This document shows positions 31,020-34,282 of a stretch of DNA of 34,282 bases, in pieces; position 1 is the stretch's first letter, and each line of letters begins with the position of its first letter. The notes below the pieces were generated by a model, which saw only the letters and a program-made list of their open reading frames with translations, did no database searches and was not told where the DNA came from. The stretch spans positions 1-34,282 of the forward strand of contig PLXM01000083.1 of the NCBI GenBank assembly GCA_003153235.1. The letters are read 5' to 3'. The DNA comes from Rhodospirillales bacterium (GTDB lineage Bacteria > Pseudomonadota > Alphaproteobacteria > Micavibrionales > UBA2020). The position numbers were made by a program, and so were the translations under genes.

Positions 31020-31511
31020 TTAATTTTTCATCTCGACGAATGATGGCTGCAAAAAGGATTTCAGATCCTTCACTGTATATATCCAGGTCTTCATAGCGCG
31101 CGGCAAGTATTCGTAGTGCGGCGCTTCAGGGGAATAAACCTTGATGATGCCACCTGAAAGAATAGCAACATGCACCTCGCCTTTATAAATGCACACATTT
31201 ACAAAGGCTGCTTCTTGTCCGCCCTGATGAGGTGCATTCCCTGATAAAATCAAACAGTCTTCGTCAAAGCCTATGCTGCCCCTGACGTCAAGTCGTGCTT
31301 TCAGCTTTTCTATTTCCTCTTTGCCAAGCATCGTATCAAGCTGGGCAGAAACTCTCTTGTCATTTAAAACCTGATCATACTCATAACGGCCAATATACTG
31401 CGCCAAGTCCCCCCATTTGCCGCCAAGCTTCCAGTCTAAATCACTGTACGCCCATGCCGTGGTTCCCATTAAGAGGAACCAGAGCAAGGATAAAAGGGGG
31501 GATTTTGACAA
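31020..31511 (-). CDS. Small secreted protein downstream of tolB, unknown
   Basis: The protein has 163 residues. A clear signal peptide (SPLLSLLWFLLMGTTAWA, cleavage before YSD) makes it periplasmic. It starts with TTG at 31511, 15 bases after the tolB stop; GGGA lies upstream. The mature part contains LKARLDVRGSIGFDEDCLIL, SGNAPHQGGQEAAFVNVCIY and KGEVHVAILSGGIIKVYSPE. Two cysteines could form a disulfide. The C-x(n)-APH-x(n)-C layout faintly recalls lysozyme-inhibitor (Ivy-type) proteins, but I would not name it so. Pal or CpoB would be the expected neighbour here and this is neither (no lipobox, no OmpA-like domain). Confidence 0.7.
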   Translation of the reverse strand: MSKSPLLSLLWFLLMGTTAWAYSDLDWKLGGKWGDLAQYIGRYEYDQVLNDKRVSAQLDTMLGKEEIEKLKARLDVRGSIGFDEDCLILSGNAPHQGGQEAAFVNVCIYKGEVHVAILSGGIIKVYSPEAPHYEYLPRAMKTWIYTVKDLKSFLQPSFVEMKN

Positions 31512-31526
31512 TTATTTATTTCCCGC

Positions 31527-32861
31527 TCAAGGATTCAGCGGCGACCAGGCAGGGTCCGAAGCATCGAGAGGCGTCGGGACTTTTGTCTCGTTGAAACCTG
31601 TCAGGTCGATCGTGTAGAGCTGTGCGGTGCGCTCCGTTTTGCCCCAGCCTGACGGCAACTCCTTGAAGTAGGAGAGAACACGACCGTTTGGCGCCCATGT
31701 CGGCCCCTCAACATGGTAGGCCTGTGTGATCAGGCGTTCGCCATGGCCATCCGGATGGATGACGCCGATATAGAACTGGCCCTGATAAATGCGGGTGAAG
31801 GCGATCAGGTCTCCGCGCGGCGACCAGACAGGGCCGGCATATTTTCCGTCGCCGAAAGTGATGCGGTGCGCACCCGAGCCGTCGGAGTTCATGACGTAAA
31901 CCTCCTGCGATCCGCTGCGGTCCGATTCAAACGTGATGTACTTTCCATCGGGTGAATAGGATGGCGCCGTATTAATCGAGTTGTCATGCGTCAATTGGGC
32001 CACACCGTGATTGCGCAGGTCCATCGTGTAGATGTCGCTGTTGCCGTTCTTGGACAAGCTCATGACAACCTTGTTGCCATCCGGCGAGAACCGCGGAGCG
32101 AACGTCATGCCCGGGAAATCGCCCAGAACTTCCTGACGACCTGAGTCGATGTCATAGAGATAGACACGCGGTCTGTTGTTATAATAAGCCATATAGGTAA
32201 TCTGCTGCGCCGTCGGCGAGAAGCGCGGTGTCAGAACAAGCGTGTCGCCGTCCGTCAGGAAATGGTGGTTTGCGCCATCCTGATCCATAATGGCCAGGCG
32301 CTTGATACGATGGTCGAAAGGCCCCGTCTCGGAAATATAGACAAGACGGCTGTCGAAATAGCCCTGCTCGCCGGTGATGCGCTTGTAGATTGTGTCCGCA
32401 ATGATATGGGCGATACGCCGCCAGTTTGACGGCGTCGTCATGTAAGCCATGCCGACAAGCTGCTGTTCCGATGATACATCCCAGAGCCTGAATTCAACGC
32501 GCGTGCGGCCATTGCCCGTCTTGCTCAAAACGCCCGTCACCAGAGCCTGCGCATTGATGGCTCGCCATTCGCTGAAATTGGGGTTCGCACCCGCATCGTG
32601 CGCGTTCTGGATAAAAGACTTGGAATCCAGCGTGTGGAAAAGACCGGAACGGTCTAAATCGGCGGAAATAACATCGACAAGATCATGTCCCAATGATGCA
32701 TCGACATCCGCGCCGCCGGAAAAATCCGGTATCGCGATCGGCATCGGGTTGACCTGACCGCGCGTGACGTCAATCTTCAGATCGGCGCGGGCGGGCGCTG
32801 CGCCCGTCCCCATAAAAAACACGACAGCAAAAAACGCGAATAAAATGCTTTGGACTCTCAT
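31527..32861 (-). CDS. tolB: Tol-Pal system beta-propeller protein TolB
   Basis: The protein has 444 residues. A signal peptide ends at APARA before [20 protein letters not shown]. The N-terminal TolB domain ([27 protein letters not shown]) is followed by the propeller with repeats such as [40 protein letters not shown] and [15 protein letters not shown]. TolB links TolA and Pal across the periplasm. The ATG at 32861 shares one base with the tolA stop (TGATG), and AAGGAT precedes it; a longer frame to 32906 would spoil the signal. Confidence 0.97.
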   Translation of the reverse strand: MRVQSILFAFFAVVFFMGTGAAPARADLKIDVTRGQVNPMPIAIPDFSGGADVDASLGHDLVDVISADLDRSGLFHTLDSKSFIQNAHDAGANPNFSEWRAINAQALVTGVLSKTGNGRTRVEFRLWDVSSEQQLVGMAYMTTPSNWRRIAHIIADTIYKRITGEQGYFDSRLVYISETGPFDHRIKRLAIMDQDGANHHFLTDGDTLVLTPRFSPTAQQITYMAYYNNRPRVYLYDIDSGRQEVLGDFPGMTFAPRFSPDGNKVVMSLSKNGNSDIYTMDLRNHGVAQLTHDNSINTAPSYSPDGKYITFESDRSGSQEVYVMNSDGSGAHRITFGDGKYAGPVWSPRGDLIAFTRIYQGQFYIGVIHPDGHGERLITQAYHVEGPTWAPNGRVLSYFKELPSGWGKTERTAQLYTIDLTGFNETKVPTPLDASDPAWSPLNP

Positions 32862-33661
32862 CAGAACATATCCTTCGGGTTGAACGTAACGGTAACCGTA
32901 TTCCAAGTATTATATTTATCAGGAGGCAAGTCAAAAGGCGAGCACAAAGGGCTCCGTACTGCCCGAAGGGCACTATCCGCCATCGCCGTAAAAAAGCTGT
33001 CAGAATTGTATCGCGCCATGTCCGCTGCTGCGATATGCGCCTCGCGCAGGCTTCTATCTGGATTTATAACCATAACAACATCCACGATCATATTATCGGC
33101 ATCCTTGGCCCCGTAGGGAACGTTCCAGCATTTTTCCAGCTGTCCCCGGAGAGCATCCTCCTCGCTCATGGTCATCTTTTCGCCGATCGGCGTATTCTGG
33201 CCCGGTGGCGGCGGAGGCGGCGGTTGCTTGCTCACGTCAAGGTTCTTCAGCACCGAGGAAAAATCCCTCTGCGGCACTTTTTTAACCTCTGGCTTCTTGA
33301 TCTCTTTCTTGCTTTTTTGTGGCAGAGCGTTCTCATCAATCTCTTCGGCGTTATTCGGTTTGGGTGGTTCTTTTACCTCCTCCGGCTTCGGCGGTTCCTT
33401 CACTGGCGCTACCGGCTGCGGTGCGCTGTTCACTGCAGCCGGAGCCGGCTTCGGCGGCTCCGGCTTGGGCGGAGGCGGCTGAGGCTTAGGCGTTACCTGT
33501 GTTGTCTGGCTTACTTTCGATATTTCAACAAGATCCACCGTAATCGGCTGCGGAATGACAAGATCGTGATGCGACAGGAATGGCAGCCCGATAATGGCGA
33601 TCAGAATAATAGCGGCATGGAAACCGATGGATGTAAAAAATGAGTTCCACCGCATGTACAT
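32861..33661 (-). CDS. tolA: Cell envelope integrity protein TolA
   Basis: The protein has 266 residues. The N-terminal helix ([20 protein letters not shown]) carries the conserved His (His15) that contacts TolQ-TolR. Domain II is a Pro/Lys/Glu-rich linker ([30 protein letters not shown], a PPPPPPPG run) unlike the long Ala/Lys helix of E. coli TolA and more like a TonB linker. Domain III is a TolA/TonB C-terminal fold ([60 protein letters not shown]). Its place between tolR and tolB decides for TolA over TonB. It starts eight bases after the tolR stop. Confidence 0.93.
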   Translation of the reverse strand: MYMRWNSFFTSIGFHAAIILIAIIGLPFLSHHDLVIPQPITVDLVEISKVSQTTQVTPKPQPPPPKPEPPKPAPAAVNSAPQPVAPVKEPPKPEEVKEPPKPNNAEEIDENALPQKSKKEIKKPEVKKVPQRDFSSVLKNLDVSKQPPPPPPPGQNTPIGEKMTMSEEDALRGQLEKCWNVPYGAKDADNMIVDVVMVINPDRSLREAHIAAADMARYNSDSFFTAMADSALRAVRSPLCSPFDLPPDKYNTWNTVTVTFNPKDMF

Positions 33662-33669
33662 TTCTTTCT

Positions 33670-34113
33670 CTACTGCCCTTGCGCTGTGGACGGATCAGTA
33701 ATGAGTGCAATCTTGGTGAGGCCCGAGGTACTGGCGATCCCCATCACTGCCATGACCTGCCCATAAGAGAGATGATTGTCCGCACGGATATAAACACGGC
33801 GGTCCGGCGTATCCTTGGCAATGGCCGACAGCACATCTTTAAGATGATCCACAGTCACCGGCGTCTGCCCCATCAGGAGATTGCCATTCGACTGAATGGA
33901 TATCTCCAGCGGAGCATTGTCCTGCTGGTGTATTGAATGCGCCTGCGCTTTAGGCAGATCGATCTGCACGCCCGCCGTCAGCAGCGGCGCTGTCACCATG
34001 AACACAATCAGCAGCACGAGCATCACGTCGACAAGCGGCGTGACGTTAATATCAGACATCACCTTATGCGCCCGCCGGCTCCCGCGCCTTCCTCTTTCGA
34101 GTTTGACACCCAT
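33670..34113 (-). CDS. tolR: Tol-Pal system protein TolR (ExbD/TolR)
   Basis: The protein has 147 residues. A basic N-terminus (RGRRGSRRAHKVMSDINVTP) precedes the single helix LVDVMLVLLIVFMVTAP with the proton-path Asp29. The periplasmic domain (LPKAQAHSIHQQDNAPLEIS, VYIRADNHLSYGQVMAVMGI, ALITDP) is standard for ExbD/TolR. With TolQ it converts proton flow into movement of TolA. The ATG at 34113 shares one base with the tolQ stop. Confidence 0.97.
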   Translation of the reverse strand: MGVKLERGRRGSRRAHKVMSDINVTPLVDVMLVLLIVFMVTAPLLTAGVQIDLPKAQAHSIHQQDNAPLEISIQSNGNLLMGQTPVTVDHLKDVLSAIAKDTPDRRVYIRADNHLSYGQVMAVMGIASTSGLTKIALITDPSTAQGQ

Positions 34114-34282
34114 CAGCGCTTGCCCTGTTGTTCGAGGTGACGGCTCAGGATGGAACCGAATTCCGCCGAAAAGGCTTCCAGTCGGTCGCCATAGCGGCCC
34201 AGATCGGAGGAAAATTTGTTGTAAGCCACCACCGCCGGAATGGCGGCGACAAGGCCGATGGCCGTTGCAAACAGGGCCTGCG
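34113..34282 (-). CDS. tolQ: Tol-Pal system protein TolQ (C-terminal part only)
   Basis: Only the last 55 codons and the stop are in the window. QALFATAIGLVAAIPAVVAY followed by NKFSSDLGRYGDRLEAFSAE is the third membrane helix and cytoplasmic tail of a TolQ/ExbB protein. Linkage to tolR, tolA and tolB identifies it as TolQ. Confidence 0.93.
   Translation of the reverse strand, partial: QALFATAIGLVAAIPAVVAYNKFSSDLGRYGDRLEAFSAEFGSILSRHLEQQGKR

Noticed and set aside
31020-31511. Ivy-type lysozyme inhibitor
   Set aside because: Only a vague Cys/APH/Cys resemblance; the spacing does not match the family motif well enough to name it.
1-34282. tRNA, rRNA, CRISPR, prophage or transposase genes
   Set aside because: No clover-leaf, ribosomal RNA, repeat-spacer or mobile-element protein was seen on either strand.

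Overview
The window reads as a chromosomal segment of a Gram-negative alphaproteobacterium with moderate GC. Supporting evidence: an F0 ATP synthase operon in the order atpI-atpB-atpE-b'-b with no F1 genes attached, a nadD-rsfS-rlmH-envC-ctpA-deacetylase-rppH block, a tolQRAB cluster, and YraN/RsmI beside an LpoA-type lipoprotein. I cannot place it to genus; a free-living Micavibrio/Rhodospirillales-like lineage is only a guess. Almost all of the DNA is coding, and no intergenic stretch exceeds 300 bases.

Layout. 1-3953 (minus strand): a SirB1-type transglutaminase-like gene (cut by the window edge), a dolP-like BON-domain lipoprotein, yraN, a two-gene accessory insert (an Lcl/DUF1566 protein plus a stand-alone copy of its N-terminal domain, behind a strong promoter with a palindromic operator), and rsmI. 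3968-5959 (plus): an LpoA/LppC-like lipoprotein and a YggS PLP protein. 5962-6663 (minus): a tandem-repeat MORN/YwqK-like protein. 6797-16892 (plus): mfd, a small hypothetical gene, a His-rich membrane protein that appears frameshifted at a run of seven G, polA carrying an in-frame palindromic repeat, an AT-rich membrane protein, a cupin and an aldo/keto reductase. 16889-18841: a GNAT-like protein (minus), a small basic protein (plus) and two overlapping half-size EamA transporters (minus). 19041-22111 (plus): a lipoprotein, then the F0 operon. 22161-31018 (plus): putA, nadD, rsfS, rlmH, an EnvC-like amidase activator, ctpA, a divergent polysaccharide deacetylase and rppH. 31020-34282 (minus): tolQ (partial)-tolR-tolA-tolB followed by a small secreted protein where pal would normally be.

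Themes. Much of the window serves the cell envelope and division: TolQRAB, EnvC-like activator with deacetylase, CtpA, LpoA-like and DolP-like lipoproteins. The rest covers DNA repair (Mfd, PolA), ribosome and rRNA maintenance (RsmI, RsfS, RlmH), RNA decay (RppH), and energy, proline and NAD metabolism (F0, PutA, NadD).

The observations most worth following up are the protein-coding double palindrome in polA, the G7 frameshift in the His-rich membrane gene, the antiparallel EamA pair with a possible leader peptide, the operator-controlled DUF1566 pair, and the replacement of pal by an unknown secreted protein. I found no clear new defence or mobile system.
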